NCBI RefSeq assembly: GCF_019375475.1
Contig: NZ_JAHXGQ010000005.1
Location: forward strand, 1-64,000
Direction: 5' to 3'
DNA: 64,000 bases
Origin: Saccharothrix obliqua
Lineage (GTDB): Bacteria; Actinomycetota; Actinomycetes; Mycobacteriales; Pseudonocardiaceae
Shown here: one piece after another, positions 62,990-64,000 of the stretch
How the letters are laid out: each line of letters opens with the position of its first letter
How positions within the stretch are numbered: position 1 is the first letter of the stretch
Program-made: the position numbers and the translations under genes
Notes under the pieces: model-generated
Told to the model about the DNA's origin: nothing
The model's input: only the letters and a program-made list of their open reading frames with translations
Database searches by the model: none

Positions 62990-63625
62990 ATGACCGACAC
63001 GCGTCCTGACTCGCTGGCCCGGTTGCTCGGCGGGCGGGGAGGTGCGCTGGACGCCTCCCTGCCACCGCTGGCGTTCGCGCTGGGTTGGGTGTTCAGCGGG
63101 CAGTCCATCGCCGTCGGTGCGGTCGCCGCGGTGGTGTGCGGTGTCGTGATCGGCGTGGTCCGGCTGGTGCGCGGCGAGCGCCCGCGGGCCGTCGTGGTCA
63201 GCGTGGCGCTGGTCGTGCTGGCGGCGTACGTCGCGTTGCAGACGGGGAGGGCCGAGGACTTCTTCCTGTTGCAGATCTTCTTGAACGCCGCGTCGGCCCT
63301 CGTGTGGGCGGCCAGCATCGTCGTGCGGTGGCCGTTGCTGGGCGTGGTGGTCGGTCTGATCACCGGCCAGAAGTTCCGCTGGCGCCGTGACCCGGACCTG
63401 ATGCGGGCCTACCGGGTGGCGAGCTGGGCGTGGGTCGGGCAGTACGTGCTGCGGGTGGTCGTGTTCGGCGCGCTGTGGCTGGCCGGGCAGGTGGTCCTGC
63501 TGGGCCTCATGAGGGCCGCGATGACGTGGCCGTTGCAGGTGGTGTGCATCGCGGTGAGCTGGTGGCTGATCCGCCGCACCCTGCCCGCGGACCACCCCGG
63601 CCTCCGCCACCCGCGCACGACCTGA
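62990..63625 (+). CDS. DUF3159 membrane protein
   Basis: This 211-residue protein has about five to six membrane helices and the conserved GGRGGALDASLPPLAF start and GLITGQKFRWRRDPDLMRAY loop of the DUF3159 family, common in actinobacteria. The function is unknown. It starts at ATG 62990 and is divergent from the ROK gene. Confidence 0.85.
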   Translation: MTDTRPDSLARLLGGRGGALDASLPPLAFALGWVFSGQSIAVGAVAAVVCGVVIGVVRLVRGERPRAVVVSVALVVLAAYVALQTGRAEDFFLLQIFLNAASALVWAASIVVRWPLLGVVVGLITGQKFRWRRDPDLMRAYRVASWAWVGQYVLRVVVFGALWLAGQVVLLGLMRAAMTWPLQVVCIAVSWWLIRRTLPADHPGLRHPRTT

Positions 63626-63678
63626 GACCACGCCACCGCTTTCGCGCCGGCCCACCGCCGGCCGTCGTCGCGTACCGC

Positions 63679-64000
63679 TCAGGCCGGGCGGGGTGCGGTG
63701 TCGCCGAGCAGGTCCACCGCCGCCAACCACGCCGCGCCCGCCGCGGCCTCCGTCGCGATCCGCACCGGTGCCGGCGTGCGCGCGGCCAGCTCGCCCCGCA
63801 GCCGCGTGCCGAGCGGGTGGGCCTGGACGAGGCTGCCGACCAGCACGATGGGCGTCCGGTCGGCCGGGTCGCGGTCGGCGAGGGTCAGGTCAGCCAGGAC
63901 GTCCACCGCCTCGGCGATGATCCCCGCCGCCGACGGCGCGGTGTGGTGCGCCGTCACCAGCGGCGCGTAGCGGGCCAGGTTGATCGGCGCCAGGTGGTTC
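63679..64000 (-). CDS. BadF-type kinase, C-terminal fragment (5' end outside window)
   Basis: The last 107 codons of a protein resembling BadF/GlcNAc-kinase-type ATPases are present: LAPINLARYAPLVTAHH, the adenosine-motif region PIVLVGSLVQA and an Ala-rich C-terminal helix. It is a second member of the family within 8 kb of the kinase at 56.1 kb but is not closely similar in this part. The start lies beyond the right edge. Confidence 0.6.
   Translation of the reverse strand, partial: NHLAPINLARYAPLVTAHHTAPSAAGIIAEAVDVLADLTLADRDPADRTPIVLVGSLVQAHPLGTRLRGELAARTPAPVRIATEAAAGAAWLAAVDLLGDTAPRPA

Overview
The window is chromosomal DNA from a very GC-rich filamentous actinomycete. Gene content and order (clpC, mhuD, mutY, canB, then rlmB-cysS-ispF-ispD-carD-lpqE-radA) match the conserved actinobacterial block known from Mycobacterium tuberculosis Rv3579c-Rv3596c. 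The LacI, ROK, SARP and secreted-protein content fits a member of the Pseudonocardiales such as Saccharothrix, Lentzea or Actinosynnema. The genus is inference. No rRNA, integrase or transposase is visible.

Layout. 1-6.3 kb is conserved housekeeping: clpC end, pyroglutamyl peptidase, MhuD-type heme oxygenase, M1 peptidase, hydrolase, MutY with a 2'-5' RNA ligase-like protein, carbonic anhydrase and a membrane protein. About 20 kb of accessory genes follow. They comprise two LacI regulators with a maltose-type sugar ABC transporter and an MsiK-like ATPase, a zinc ABC transporter, and a GntR-linked cluster (ferredoxin, NosL-fused binding protein, permease, ATPase, AprA-like flavoprotein fused to HEAT repeats). 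A diguanylate cyclase, an MFS exporter and an MBOAT acyltransferase complete this stretch. 27-35 kb returns to the conserved rlmB-to-radA block, but disA, the usual neighbour of radA, is not there. Trehalose genes (OtsB fused to GH15, and OtsA) and a ThrE-type exporter come next.

40.9-43.2 kb holds a tRNA-Thr followed by a small, visibly less GC-rich two-gene operon: a DprA/SLOG-like protein and a ComF-like phosphoribosyltransferase. A perfect actinobacterial LexA (SOS) box lies just downstream of a good -35/-10 pair in front of it. 43.2-56 kb carries a DUF3592 protein, a secreted VWA protein, a two-component system, a truncated TPR regulator with a minisatellite at its 3' end, an ADP-ribosylglycohydrolase, an AfsR/SARP regulator, an SGNH esterase and a frameshifted RTX-like remnant. 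56-64 kb is an amino-sugar or beta-glucoside operon: ROK regulator, binding protein, two permeases, GH4 glycosidase and BadF-type kinase. It lacks its own ATPase and probably borrows the MsiK-like one at 11.9 kb.

The two strongest leads for undescribed biology are the SOS-controlled DprA-phosphoribosyltransferase pair beside the tRNA and the AprA-HEAT / NosL-binding-protein cluster. Other points of interest are two genes whose 3' ends are tandemly copied past the stop codon, and a near-identical 24-bp dyad element in front of two secreted-protein loci.
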